Source: Rhynchonema sp. JSB1_4 (Eukaryota > Nematoda > Chromadorea > Monhysterida > Xyalidae). Taken from it: 64,000 bases of DNA. Positions 43,690 through 56,300 of this stretch are shown one piece after another. Under the pieces are notes generated by a model, which saw nothing but the letters and a program-made list of their open reading frames with translations, ran no database searches and was not told the origin of the DNA. Made by a program: the position numbers and the translations under genes. The stretch lies in the NCBI GenBank assembly GCA_030248065.1, contig JASAMV010007728.1, positions 20,966 to 84,965 on the forward strand, in the 5' to 3' direction. Position 1 is the stretch's first letter. Every line of letters starts with the position of its first letter.

Positions 43690-46353
43690 ATGATATCGAC
43701 GCCACATTCTATTCGTGCGCTGTGCGGCGCCACGGTCATTCTGAATCTGAACAGACGTCTGATCTCAGCGACAACAATTCGAGCTGCTTGTCGACATCAA
43801 TTTTGCAATTCTTGGCTTTTCTCAGTGGCAACTTGTCCATCAAATTCGCCTGCAGCCGCCACAACCTCGGGAACTTTATCCTGTCGGCAGTATTGGACGA
43901 CGGTTTTGGGCGACAACAAAAAATTTCTGCACACAAGCGCCGGTTTGTTGAAGAAGAAAGATGGCGGCAAGAAGAAAGGCGGCAAAGGAGGAGGCCGGGC
44001 CGTTTTCGATCCTGCAAAGTTGCTGACGGCCAACTTTTCCGAACCGGATCTGAAATCAGCGCAATCTGGCTACAAAATGGTGTTTGAACAATTCAAGACC
44101 GATTTACAACGTGAATTGACGCTCAGAACTGACATCAGGGCCTACACGGATATGATTATCACGCTTGAGGACGGTGAGCTTCCATTTTGCCGTCATTTAT
44201 TTGTTATTCGCATTTGTTTTGTTCCCAGCTTTTTGCGCGCATGATTTTTAATCGAGTTTCCTTTCACTATCAGGCTCGACACATCGACTGGACACCTTAG
44301 CTCAAGTCGTTCAAAAGAGTCCCACGTTGTTGTTGCTCAATTTCGGCGCCAAATTCGACGCGGTTGCTGCCGTCGAGGAAGCGATTGCAAAATCAGGTGT
44401 TGTTGTTGTCGTTGCTCGTTGAAGAAAATGTTTTTTGTTGTTGTTGAAAGACACGTTTTATTAAAGTTCAACACAGGTGTTTAGGTTTACTACCACTGGC
44501 ATTCTTGCTGTCCTGGTTTGTAAATTTTTCTGATCTTATAGTAAATGGCTGGTGGAAACATTTGAAGGGGTGAAACAAAACTTGCGTATTTTTCCGCAAA
44601 ATATATTTTTGGAAAAAGACCGTTTTTTCCCGAAAAAACCGTTTTTTTTCAAATATTTTTCCAGTACTTAAGGATACCCATGGTCCAAAAACGCCTATTT
44701 TGAAGAAAATTTTGTCAGGAAATGGCCTGAAACATGCTACAAATGCGCTTGGAGATTAAAAAGTGCTCATCTAGAACTATTTAACATCGATTTACGTTGG
44801 TTTTGACAACGTCCTTTCGCAACCTTGGAAAATTTCTCGGAAAAATTTTTGAAAAAAAAACCGTTTTTTTCCAAAAGCTGCCACTTGGAAAAATTTCCGG
44901 AAAAATAAAAACGTATTTTTCCGGGCCTCGGAAAAAACGGGTTTTTTTTCGGTTTTTTCCGAAAAAAAAACGGTTTTTTCCGGCCCGCAAGTATAGGTGA
45001 AACTCTGCTTCAACAGTGTAGATCTCCACTTGGTTCGTTGTTACCGTTGACATGGCAGTGAAAAATAGAGCATTAAAAAGCGTGTTGTTCCAAAGCATAT
45101 TGTTTTTTTTGAGAACGTGTAACAAACGGGAGTTTCCTTCATTTTGCTTAATTGGGTGCTTCAGCGACTGTATTTGTATTCGAAAATTAAAAAAAACTGC
45201 TGTTTCTGCAGGATTGAATGTGAACCCACAGCGCCAGAGCAACTCTCTCCTGATTCCACTGGCTCGGGTCACCAAAGAATATCGCGAACAACTGATTGGC
45301 AAGGCGAAGACTGTGCTGTTGCAATGCAGAAAGAGTTTTGGACAGGTTGGTTGGATTAATAAAATTGTTCTATCTAAATCAGCCAGATATGCCATAACAA
45401 GTAGCCTTTACTATGCAAAAATAACGGGTGTCGTTTTGAGAAACGTACCGTTTCAGGTGCAGTTTTGCAACTCTTGATGAACGCAAGATAGCCCCATTGT
45501 TTTTGGGCAATATGATTGTTTGCGTCGCAGAAGTAATCAGAACGCTACGCAAGCCATTGTCTCAGAGGTTGGGGGTGGGGTACCCGACACCCGACATCTG
45601 GAAGTCGACACTCGTCATCTGCGAAAAAAGCCGACACCCGGCATTTAGTTCTTGGACCAAAAACAGACGAAATTTTGCTCATTTCCGTCACGTCATTTTG
45701 GCTCAAGTTTACTGAATTCAAGCTTTTTCAAACGAAATAAACACCAAAACATCCCATTCTGCGCCTTCGCAACATTCGGTTTGAAGAAAATTTACTCTGA
45801 AGAAAACTTTCTCTCAAAATTCTCTCAGCGAAACTGATGTTTTGAACCGTAAGTGTCGGGTGTCAGGTCGTGACAGGATTTGCAGTTGCATAAACGGAGG
45901 AAATGTTTTTTGAATCACATAAGAGTTTCCAGCGAGGTGCCGAGGGTGTTTTAGTTTAGCAATGGCAGTAAGAACGTTTCAAAAAACGGAAAATAAAAAA
46001 ATTAGAATTTGAATCTGGGTCGTCTTGTTGATCTCTTTGAGCCGTATGTTTCAACTTTGCGGGCAAGCTCTAGACCATGTTCTAGTTTAACCGGAGTCGC
46101 AGTCAATCCCTCACGGCCACAGCGTTGCCCGCTTTGTTGGTACGGTACGATGCTTTATGATGCGATGTTTCAGGTTCACACATTACATCAGAAGGAGATT
46201 GATGCGAAAAAAATCGGCGGTACAATGGATCAGGATTCGGCACTTGCTTCAACGCAACTATTGCTGGCGATGCGCAAAGCATTCGAATTGGAAGCCGAAA
46301 AATTGGTGGAAGCAAAACGGACAGAGTTGTTGACGGAGATCAAAATGAACTGA
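43690..46353 (+). CDS. MRRF: Mitochondrial ribosome recycling factor, 306 aa, four exons
   Basis: MRRF splits post-termination mitoribosomes together with EF-G2. Exons 43690-44173, 44274-44396, 45212-45345 and 46174-46353 join in phases 1, 1 and 0. The first about 74 residues contain no acidic residue and many Arg/Ser/Thr, a classic presequence. A linker with KKKDGGKKKGGKGGG then leads into the RRF fold. Family landmarks are the LTLRTDIRAYTD segment, HRLDTLAQVVQKSPTLLLLNF, the GLNVNPQRQSNSLLIPLARVTKEYREQL core and the long final helix (LEAEKLVEAKRTELLTEI). The second intron carries A/T-rich hairpin sequence. An opposite-strand frame at 43736-44033 is a shadow. Confidence 0.87.
44577..45000. 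repeat. A/T-rich foldback in an MRRF intron
   Basis: The outer words acttgcgtatttttccg and ccgcaagt are inverted. Between them gaaaaaaccgttttttt-type runs alternate with their complements (tttttttccgaaaaaa). The base composition produces long Lys/Phe-rich shadow frames on both strands. It resembles the interiors of the hAT-like elements at 7356-8059 and 24548-25057, but no clear 8-bp duplication was found. Confidence 0.45.
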
Positions 46354-47267
46354 TCTATGGACAAGAATTCGTTTCTAACACTGAATGTTGATCCGGCCAG
46401 CGTTACGCGGCGATATGTCTTATTTTGTCAAACTGCCACATAATTTCCTCAGTGATGTGATTTATTTGTATATAAAGGCGATTAATTTGCACACGAATTT
46501 TAATTTTAATTGGAATTCTCACCGGTTTAACTATTTTGCGGGCTAAAAATATTTAGATGGTGCTGTCTGGTGATATGTTTATTGGGTTGTCTGTCTCTGC
46601 TCTGTCCCTCACGGTCAGTGAATCTGAGGTCTACCTGCTCACTAGTTTTTCACATTTCGGCAAATTTTTGTTTGCATCACAGCAGTTTTTCCGGTGTCGG
46701 TGCGTGGGCGGAGTGTGGCGTTGCGCACCGTCTGTTGCCCAAAGTGTGCTTTTGGAAAAGAATCTACGTCCGCGTTGGAAGGAAGGAGCGGTGTCGTTTC
46801 GCACGCCGCGTGCGTGGGTTTTTTGTTTATCTTTTGCTGCTGAGTTTAGTTGTTGTTTTTGTCGGACGGTGTGTCATTTTTATGGAGCGCCAATGTATTG
46901 ATATCATTCACGTGGAAGAGTTGCTGCCCTGCTGGTGTGGGTGGGCAATTCGCCGTTTTTTCCAAGTCCAGGGGCAATTTGAACCCCGATTTTTTTATTT
47001 GCATCTGGGATATGGTAAGGCCAGGCGAAAAGGTTTTGAAATAAAGGCCATGCCAAGCGCGTCATCTGATAAATTCATTGTTTGGTTTGGCTTGGCTCCC
47101 CACATTCCATTTGTCTCACAATTCAGTCTTTTTGAGCGAGCTTTATTATTGTCTGCCAGTCGTGCAACTGATAACGCTTCCGCTTGTTTTCCTTTTCAAG
47201 CGTTATTCACCTTTTTCCCCACAAACTTCAGATTCCCCAAAGTTCTGGTTTGCCTTGGCGTAAAAAA
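46354..47267. other. Gap between MRRF and the TAB-like gene
   Basis: A long plus-strand open frame (46570-47307) has skewed Phe/Leu/Arg/Cys composition and no domain, and it overlaps the TAB-like exon in a different frame, so I treat it as chance. An acceptor-like cttcag at 47231 keeps the TAB-like frame open upstream of its ATG. An earlier exon of that gene could therefore lie here, but I could not find one. Confidence 0.4.
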
Positions 47268-50200
47268 ATGGTGGCCAACCCTCTATTCGAACGGCCAACA
47301 GCGTTGACAAACGGGCAAGAACCATCGAGTCTGTTGCCACCGCCGGTAGCACAACAACGAGACGTGGCAACATCGCCCATGGATCTGACGGATGTGCCTG
47401 GAACATCCGCTGCTGCAAACAATCACAGTGGTGGGTGCAGTGATGTAGTTGTGGGGGTATGGGGGTAATATCCCCGAACTGCTAGGTAGCTTTCTTGCTC
47501 CCAAACCCATACCCCATCAACACAATCCAGTTGTTCGTTCGTTCGTGGCTAAAAATGTTTTTCGATTGTTGGTTAAAGGGGGCCTTTCGCATTTCAAACC
47601 GCCTTCAAACTTTGCACGCATTTGAATATTGTTCAGGGCGTTGTTAAACTCTCACGCACCAAGAATCCAATTTGCAGCATGCGACCAGGAGATGCACTTC
47701 AAGAGGAACATCCGGGAACAAAGTGTGCCGCGGACCAGCCCAATTTATACCTGCGCATTCAGGCAAACTGCTTGATCAAAAAGGTGTCAAGGCGAATGAA
47801 TGTTTCGCATGAAACGTGCAACACCGCTAACTATGGAATTTCGCTTTTCTTTATATTTCGAATTTCAACGAATTGTTCCAGCGCGACAAGCAGACCTTGA
47901 AACATTTAGCAGCCACGCATGAACAATTCGTTGCAATTCGAAATAAAAAGAAAAGAGAAATTCTATAGTGAGGCAGGGGCAGATATCGTGCGAAACATTC
48001 TGCGACTTGACCGCCCTTGTCATCAGGCGAGTTGCCTGAATGCGCAGGTAGAAATTGGGCTGGTCCACATTTGAGTTTGTTCGCGGATGTTCCTCTTGAA
48101 GAGCATCTCCTGGCCGCATGCTGAACGTTAGACCTTCGGTGTGTGTGACTTTTATGACGCATTGACCGCTGTCTAAACACATGCGAAGTGTGAAGGGGGT
48201 TTGAAATGCGAAAGGCCCCCTTTAATGAAGAGTTTCTTGTGCAGTTTTGGTTGCTTAGGGCGCCCTTAGTCATAGTGGAAAATGGAAATGGAAATGCAAA
48301 AAATATTCTATGTCCAAGTTTTCCATTTCCATTTCCATTATGACTAAGGGCATACTGGAAAATGGAAAATGGAAATGAAACAAAACATTTTCTGTGTGAA
48401 ATCTGACCAATCAGCTGCCGAGAATTGGGTGGAACAGAAAATGTTTTTGTCACATGTCAAAACATGACTGCTGCAGTTTCATTTCCATTTTCCATTTTCC
48501 AATATGCCCTTAGTCATACTGGAAATGGAAATGGAAAACTTGGACATAGATTATTTTTTGCATTTCCATTTCCATTTTCCACTATGACTAAGGGCGCCCT
48601 AAGGGCGCGGCCAGGTAAAGGCAAACTACGCCAACACGAGCCCGATTTCGAAGGTGTTGTAGTTACAAAACGCAAAGAAAGAGAAATCCTCATGCACCAC
48701 GTTGTATATTCTACAACGTGCAACATTTCCCAAATCAGCAGCCACGTATGAATGTTTCACCAATCTGCCACCTCCGAAATCGGGCTCGTGTTGGCGTAGC
48801 GTTACTATAGATGCGGACTGCGGACTGCGGACATTGAAAAAAAACTATGTCCAATGTCCGCAGTCCGCATCTACCTGGCCGCACTTGCGGACTGCGGACG
48901 TTGAAAAAAAAACTATGTCCAATATCCGCAGTCCGCAGTCCGCATCTACCTGGCCGCACTTGCGGACTGCGGACTGCGGACAATCGAAACATTTTTTGAT
49001 TGTGTTTGCTAGTGCGATATACAACTACAGGGTTGTGAATATGCAAACTTCAACACCGTGCATAATACTGTGTTGTCTTCTGTTGTTGCCTGAAACATCC
49101 ATGTAATATCTGCCAACTCACAATAATCAATTGCCAACACACGCGCAACTGACGACTGCCACGTATCACACACAGCAAACACAGAATAAGGACACACACG
49201 TTAGAATGTTTCATGGTATTGAATGGCAGGCAACAGGGCAGGATTCCACGTTACACTATGTTCACAACCCTGTAGTTGTATATCGCACTAGCAAACACAA
49301 TCAAAAAATGTTTCGATTGTCCGCAAACCGCAGTCCGCAAGTGCGGCCAGGTAGATGCGGACTGCGGACATTGGACATAGTTTTTTTTCAACGTCCGCAG
49401 TCCGCAGTCCGCATCTACCTGGCCGCGCCCTTAGGGTTGCCTTCATGTCAATCAAACTACGGTTATAATTGGATGCGAAATCGTGCAGTAACTGTAAGGA
49501 AAAAGGAATTCAAATCCATTTTCTGAATGGATTTGAAAATGGTCATTCCAATGTTTTCGCAGGTTCCCAATCGCACCTTTCCCCGCCAGCCATTCGCCTT
49601 CCCCCGCCGCCACCGGCCGGCATCTCGCCGACCACCTATCGTCGGGTCACCATAGATTCGGGCAGAGAGACTGCGTCACCACTGGCGCACGGGGTCACTG
49701 CGTTCGACTTCCCCGTACCCGGCGATAGTCCAATGCAATGGGAAGCCGGCTTTCCCTCCTCTGGCCAGATGTCACGCAGCGCTGTTGAATCTGGAAGGAA
49801 TGATCATGGGTTTGTTCGGTTTTCTTGGATTCTGTATTCAATAGGTTTAGGGTTTTCGCTCCAGGTGGGGATGTCGGGTTTTTGGGAGCAGTTGCGTTTG
49901 GGTCTGGCGTTTTAGTGTCATTTCATGAAAGCATCAATTGATTTTGTCTTGGCATGAGAATTTCAAAGAAAGTTCCCGACGCAAGAAAGCGCATCTTGTT
50001 TTGTGAACACTTCTATTTGGCAGTTTTTTTCAAACTGACGCAATGACACACTTTTGTGTCCTTAAACTCATTCAGATAACGACAAAAACAACCCCCAGAT
50101 TGGTATTTCAGTTCATCCGATCACGTCCCGATCACACACAAACGCAGCGCCAGCGACCACGACGGGGCATTCGCGGCGGCAGCGCCCACCAACTGGGATG

Positions 50201-52087
50201 CAAGTGCGTTTGTGCAGTCGAAAGGAGTGAAATTTACGATCGATTCACCGCGCACTGGAAATCATACAACCAATCCTATGCAATATCAATTCGGTTGGTT
50301 TTATTTTTGGTTCGTTGACTGGTGTTTTCAGACAAAAAGGTTTTTTTATGGAACGGATCATATATTGACCACTGTCTGTCGGATCGTTTAGTTTTCTTTG
50401 ACACAGTAAAATGTAAAACTTGAATGGAAACATGATTAAACAAGTAAAGCGTAACTTTGAAAGTGAATGAAAATACAAATTGGATAAATCATTTTCAGAA
50501 CAAATGACGCGCCTGGCTCATCTACAGGGTCGCTTAAGTGAAACCGAGTCCACTTTGCTCGATTTACGTCGTGATGTGGAGCTGTTCAAAAAAGCCAAGG
50601 CCAGATTTACACAGGAGCAAAGAATGATTTCGGTAACATTGTTATTGTTGTTACTTCGTTCGTTTTGACCGTGTGTTTTCTCTCTGTTCACCTTATTAAT
50701 TTTTTTTACATATTTTGCAGGAAGACGCGTATCTGTCGTTATACAAACAAGTGCATGAATTGAACGAAGAGCTGTCGCAAAAGTTGAGGAATTTGCCGGT
50801 GTCTTCTGGATGCAGCAACGCTTGTGAGTTTGGGTTGCAACTGTAAAAATGTTCAAAATGGATTCTTGAAATGTCATGTGGAATTTCGCAAAATTTTCAA
50901 GATTTAAGAAGTCACACCATCGGTGTTAGATTTGCCATTGTATTTGAATGCACCAAAAAATCCCATAGATCGAGTCGATAGATAACAGCCTGATGTGAAA
51001 GTGAATGATGTCCAAGTCCAAATAGCTGTATGTTAGGCGGAATAATGCAACGGTTATGGTTCAGTAGGTCGCACAACAGTTCGGTGATCGGATTGGGTCA
51101 CCCAGATTGATATCGGTGACAATGAGAAATTTAACAAAAATGGAATAATATTCCAGATTACGCCAACAACAATAACAACAACAACAATCGTAGCAGCAGT
51201 GCCCCGATGGCGCAGGCAGGCTCATTGGAGTCGAGTGGCAGTTCGGTGGAGGATCGTTGGAGTTGTCAACATTGCACCTATCATAATCACCCGGACGTGC
51301 GGGAATGCGAAATGTGCGAACGACCGAGAGACGGACGTAGATATCAAGTGCGTTGGAATTTGTAACTAATTGAATGTCACACAGTTAGTCGCGCTTAGAT
51401 CGAGAAACCAGCCGCTTCGATAAGCTTCTGTGCATTAGACAACCACATCGACGTTGGCGTGTGGATTCGGTTCGTTACATAATAATCTGTGGCCTTCGGT
51501 TTTTAGCCAGAAGCAACTGATGTTTTGTGGGAGCAACAAATAATCGAGCGAAGTCGTGCTAGTAACATTGTTCAAACCCAAGTAGCCATCGGATCACCAA
51601 GCTTGATTAGTCATCCATGACCTGATTTATGATCATTCACTTCACAGCTTGTCATGCAAATGGGCGGTAGCGGGCAATCGAATACAGTTCGCACGCAACG
51701 TCCGCCGTCGTTCAACTGCTACTGTTGCTCCAATCAGAATGAACAACAAGGTTCGGTGATATTCCTCATTTTTTGATTTTTGTTTTGAAAAATTTGTGGT
51801 GCGTTGTGCTGACTGATCGTGATATGGCATTTTCGTAGAGTCCGTTTCCCATCCGCGCACTGCTGCACCCGAATTTTCTCTCCAAATTTCGTTCGTCTCT
51901 AATTTCGGCAGCGCGCCACGGTCAACCCGATGGTGTGGATGCGAGCGGAGGACGACCGCAGGCAGCAGCAGTTGCGGCGTCGATATCGGCGGAGGAGTGG
52001 TGGTCGCGCAGACGCCGGGCTGCTGGCGGGAATCGCGGATCGGACGACACTTGGGAACTCATTAATAATGACTCGGACTCGAATTAG
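47268..52087 (+). CDS. TAB2/TAB3-like adaptor: coiled coil plus Npl4-type (NZF) ubiquitin-binding zinc finger, 432 aa, eight exons
   Basis: TAB2/TAB3 link K63-ubiquitin chains to the TAK1 kinase. Exons 47268-47430, 49563-49809, 50112-50293, 50499-50632, 50721-50823, 51157-51347, 51648-51750 and 51912-52087 are phase-consistent. The N-terminal half is Pro/Ser/Thr-rich (IRLPPPPPAGISP). A coiled coil follows (MTRLAHLQGRLSETESTLL, then LDLRRDVELFKKAKARFTQE), then an Asn/Ser-rich linker. The NZF finger comes next: W-S-C-Q-H-C-T-Y, a central H-P-D-V, C-E-M-C, with the Thr-Tyr pair at the ubiquitin-contact position. About 90 further residues include a CYCC motif and an acidic end. The usual N-terminal CUE domain is not seen. 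The acceptor upstream of the ATG leaves room for a missed exon. Other NZF proteins remain possible. Confidence 0.6.
47573..48225. mobile_element. Foldback family A, copy 1, bounded by TTAA
   Basis: The ends TTAAAGGGGGCCTTTCGC and GCGAAAGGCCCCCTTTAA are exact complements and carry TTAA at both borders, as piggyBac-type insertions do. The arms of about 320 bp pair across a centre near 47.9 kb that contains ttgaaacatttagc. Both arms, read in the same sense, encode a similar stretch (MRPGDALQEEHP, then DQPN, then YLRIQA). Its sister copy is at 57037-57695. Confidence 0.7.
48254..48603. mobile_element. Foldback family C, copy 2
   Basis: The ends ttagggcgcccttagtcat and atgactaagggcgccctaa are complementary. 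The interior has blocks of ttccatttccattttcca and complements, and a central accaatcagctgccgag. It matches 16955-17460 without the extra hairpin. It abuts the next element. Confidence 0.7.
48598..49434. mobile_element. Foldback family D (GCGGACTGCGGAC arms) with nested family B insertion
   Basis: Outer ends ctaagggcgcggccaggta and tacctggccgcgcccttag are complementary. Arms contain repeated atgcggactgcggac, and inner arms (attgtgtttgctagtgcg against cgcactagcaaacacaat) continue the hairpin to a centre near 49.13 kb. The left arm is split by a family B MITE. Confidence 0.7.
48614..48808. mobile_element. MITE family B, copy 2, inserted at TA inside family D
   Basis: The family D sequence ggccaggtagatgcgg is intact at 49343 but split here as ggccaggta ... 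tagatgcgg. The insertion therefore duplicated TA, as Tc1/mariner-type elements do. The element ends contain gcaaactacgccaacacg, then agcccgatttcg and its complement, and the core atgaatgtttcacc. Confidence 0.7.
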
Positions 52088-53387
52088 ATGTTGTGCTGTG
52101 GCTGGCCGTGTGTGAGTGTGGTGCTTCATTTTTAGTTTTTGGTTGGTTACACTTTCAGAATTGGTTAGATAGTCACTGGTCAGTATAATTTGAGTGTTGT
52201 TTTGCTGCGCATGCGCACCGATACCCCATGCACTCTGCATTTTCGGCTATTTCACCAAAGAATTGTGGTTTGTTTCCGCACCTCGTATCATACAACTGCA
52301 AAAACATTCCATTTGCTGGCACGTCATCTTATGTCTATGCGTTCGAATTGAACGAGCAAACCACTGATGTTTCAATTGGCTCATAAGTAAGAACAGGTGC
52401 TAAGTTTGGTGCGTGTCTAACGCTAAAGCCCAGAACAATGACGACGTTTTACAGTTCGCAGCCTTCAATAATTATTTCTCACTTGCAGGTGGTTGGAGAG
52501 CGCTAAATCTACGTCATCCACCCAACAAACACGAGAGCAATCACAACAGAGAGACGCGTTAATCGTTATTGCCGCCAGTGTTCTTTCCCGAATCGTATTT
52601 TCTATTTTCGTAATTTGTGAATGTTGCGCTCGGAGTTTTAAGTCTCGTATGGTTAACAATTTCGGAATTTAATTTCAAGTTTGACTTTGACACGTTTTTT
52701 ACAGTGATTCATCTAGCTCTGTCCCCTTCCCTACCTATCTGACTTAGTCTGTTCACTTGATTTGCCCTGCTCTGCATAGCTTTGCACAACGGTTTATTTG
52801 TTGCCGACGTTTCTCGTGATATTTGCACATTTTATTTTTGTTTCGTCTCAAAAGTACCGGTGTTTTTTACTCTTGTTCTATGAATTTTTACTCAATGGTT
52901 TCCAGTAGGCTTCGTTTAACTGAGCTGCTTGCTGTGCAAGCTTGCACTCACAGCAATTCGCACGAGTAGTAAATGTTTCTTTCTCTTTGTTTGTAAAAAT
53001 TAGGCAAAACACAAGTTTTCGGGTTATTTGGCGTTTATAGGTCCGATGGTCGATAGTGTTGTTATTTCTCTAACTTTGAAGCCAGTGGTAAAAACATAAA
53101 TACAGTTCTCAGAAATAGTTCTTGTACAGTTTGGCCGTAGTATTCTGCATTCGTATTTGTGAGGTTGCTTTGCGATGTTACGCATTTTGTATATTCATGA
53201 AGTGTTGTATTGATTGCTCTGTGTACAGTGTATAAACGTTTACAATGAATGTTGTGTTAGAATCATCTGGTGCAATTTACGCGTGTTTAACGCTATAAAT
53301 ACTTGAAAAGCGATTTACGTTGGAGGATATTTGCTTATTTCGAGACGATTATACCTCTGAAAGCAACGTCACTGTGACCGAAATACA
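52088..53387. other. Intergenic gap between the TAB-like gene and POT1
   Basis: A/T-rich sequence without supported genes or repeats. It would hold the 3' end of the upstream transcript and the promoter of POT1; I could not place either precisely. Confidence 0.45.
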
Positions 53388-56300
53388 ATGGCTGATGAAT
53401 CTTCAACGTCAACCACCGCCAATGGGCTGAACCCGGCTTTATTACCGACCACTTCCAATTATCCGTATGTGAAACTGGCCCATCTGACGCACAACAGCGA
53501 GAAGATCTATTGTTATGCGGTCGTGGCGAATTACAAATATTCGGATTCGGAAATCTCGGATGGTTAGTTGATATTCTGATTTTTCTGGTCGGTTTTTAAT
53601 CATATTGGTTTTTTTGTCGAAATTAGGCCCATACCACACCCAACGTCCAGCCAAGCTGTTGCGAGCTCAGTTGGTCGACAGTTCCAGCTCGCAAGAGTCG
53701 TTGATAGTTCATGTTAGTGCTTTGACAGTTTTTTCCTGCACTTTTTGCCGTTTTCAACTTATTTTTGCCATGTGTATTCCAGGTGAGCATATACGCAGAC
53801 CTCGATAAGGATTCTTTGATGCCGAAGATTGCGCAAGAAGGCGATATCATCAGACTGCATCGGTTTAGGGTTGGTGATTTCACAAAAAGTCAAATGAAAT
53901 ATTAAAGTTATAGTGCAGGTTATGATGTGCATTGCATAATACCGCATGCTTTGGACAGAATTCAACTTTATAAGCTCAGAAGTGTTGCACTGGCACCAAT
54001 AAAGCAATAAGCAATCGGCGGACAGGACTTTCAGTAATGCTAATATGAAAATGAAGAAACAAACCAATAAAATCAACGCCCGGAATATTATGCATTTCAA
54101 ACTTGAGCCCCATTTCAGTGCAGCATACCGTGCACCAACCCAACGCGAGTGGAATTGTATGGTTGGCCAGGCGTGAGTGGACGTCACGTGACCGTATGGT
54201 CGGGCCAGCATGGCGGTGCACTGAAACCGACCTATGCGTCCAGCAACAGTTTCACGCTTTCACAGAATGATGTCGAGAAAGTTGGCGTTTTGTTTGTAGT
54301 TTTCATTTTCACACGTGAAAAGAGTTGCCTGATCGTATAATATTGTGCAAGCTTACTTTGACCGCCATGATCATTTCTTCTCCTTTCCGGATCAGGCAAA
54401 TAGCATTCGCCGCGATACAATTAATTACCTAAATGTCCCATTGAGAATGAAATTTTTCGTGAAATCTTAGTTCTTTATCAATTTTACACAATTGGCACAG
54501 GTTCGCCGACTGCGCACGTGGTACACGTTCCTGAAGAAAAAGATCGCCGACCTGAACACGTTGGCGGCGCTGTTTCAAACTCCCGCGCCCAAATACGGAG
54601 ATATTGATGTTCAGGTGCAGTATTGTGTCATGTGTTTTAATGGAACTAGACGGGACCCGTGCCTACGGCCCGGCTACCGCGCCGCGCCCGTGCCGGGCCC
54701 CCCCCCCCCCCCCCCGAAGACCCGTTAGCATACCCAAAGCTACCCGTGAAAATTGACCCGTCCGAGGGAGGGGGCCACAAACACACATACATACACACAT
54801 ACGTCTTCCTGTTTTAGTAGTATAGATGAGTCCGAACTCACTGATTGTCGTGTTGACCCATCGCTTAGTTAGGTACCACATGAAACGTTTTCAGTCAGAT
54901 GGAACCGATATTGATTTTGATTTTGTTAGTGTTCTGCAAAAGGGCAAGAGATGCAAGAACTAATTTCCATGGAGTCCTATCTGCTACTTATGTGTAGGGA
55001 TCGGAAGGTATTGGGTATCAGCACCAAAAAGTATCGCGGATCGGCATGTTTGTCCGAGGTATCGGGTATTACGTATTCCACGATTGAATTTACGAACAGA
55101 AAAATTTTGTAATGCACGTGGGAGTGGGAGCTATTGTCATGTTGCGTGACACAACAACAGTGCACGATGTTTATGAACAAAATTTGTGCGCGCAGCACTC
55201 AACATCTGGGATATCTAAAAAAAATTCCGCGCGACGATTGCGAAAAACCCGACTTTTGCTACAAAAACGGTGTTTTTATTGGTATTTTGGCACCATCGGG
55301 TATCGGGCATTTGCTTTGCTAAATGAAGGCAAACTACACGAACACGAGCCCGATTTCGAAGGCGGTGTGTTTTCAGAACGAATGGAAAGAGAAAATCAGC
55401 ATGCTCCATTTTGTATTCTTCAACGTGTAACGTTTCCCGAATCAGCAGCCATGTCAGAATGTTTCACTATTCTGCCAGCTGCGAAATCGAGCTCATGTCG
55501 GTGTAGTTTGCCATCAATACCGGCTGTCTATGTATGCCGATCCCTGCTTATGTATCGCAGGAAACATTTTCGCGTTCGACCCGATCACAACATTTTTCCC
55601 GACATGATCATGAACTTTTCAGGTGATCGGCGTTTTCCATCCGAAAGAACCAGAAGTTGTCAACGAAGACGTGTTGACGTCGAAAAAAGTCGACGAGTGC
55701 GTGATTCGTGTCTGGGACGGAACGAATATTGCTAAGTTGGTTCGATGGTGGTTATTGGCGAGGTTGTAGAGTCGAAAATGTTTTTGCATGGCTCACCATG
55801 CAGCATGCCATGGCCTCGTTTTAAAATACAAAATTTTTGAAGCTTTTACGCTGCTAAACTTGAAAATTTGCTAGCTTGTAAAAATTTTCTATAGCTACTG
55901 CATTTGGTAAAAAAATCCATGCTTGGTTGTGTTGGCTGATGGAAAAACACGAAGGAAAGCCTTATCTGAGTATTCTAAATGAATAACAAGATTCAAGATG
56001 TTTGTAACCCATGCGCATGTTTGACAATTGTAGTGCCGATTAGTAATAATTGGGAATAGGAAATTGAATTCAGGGTAAAAAAATCTTTTTCGAGTTTTTT
56101 TGTGACCAACCTGCGCGCAACGCACCACGAGACCATGTGTGGTGCGATTTGCCAGGGTCGAGGTCAGCAATTAGAAAACCTGAATACAGTTGGATTTCAG
56201 TAGAAGGTCAATGGGTAGGGGTTGACTGTGGTCAGGACTGCAATGATTTTACAGTGACCAGTGCTCGCTTGAGATGTGTACATTATCTCAAAATATCCCC

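Noticed and set aside
44781..45395. 204-codon minus-strand frame opposite MRRF
   Set aside because: Antisense to a supported MRRF exon and built partly from the A/T-rich foldback.
46570..47307. 245-codon plus-strand open frame before the TAB-like gene
   Set aside because: Biased Phe/Leu/Cys/Arg composition, no domain, no signal of splicing, and overlap in another frame with an exon supported by phase and composition.
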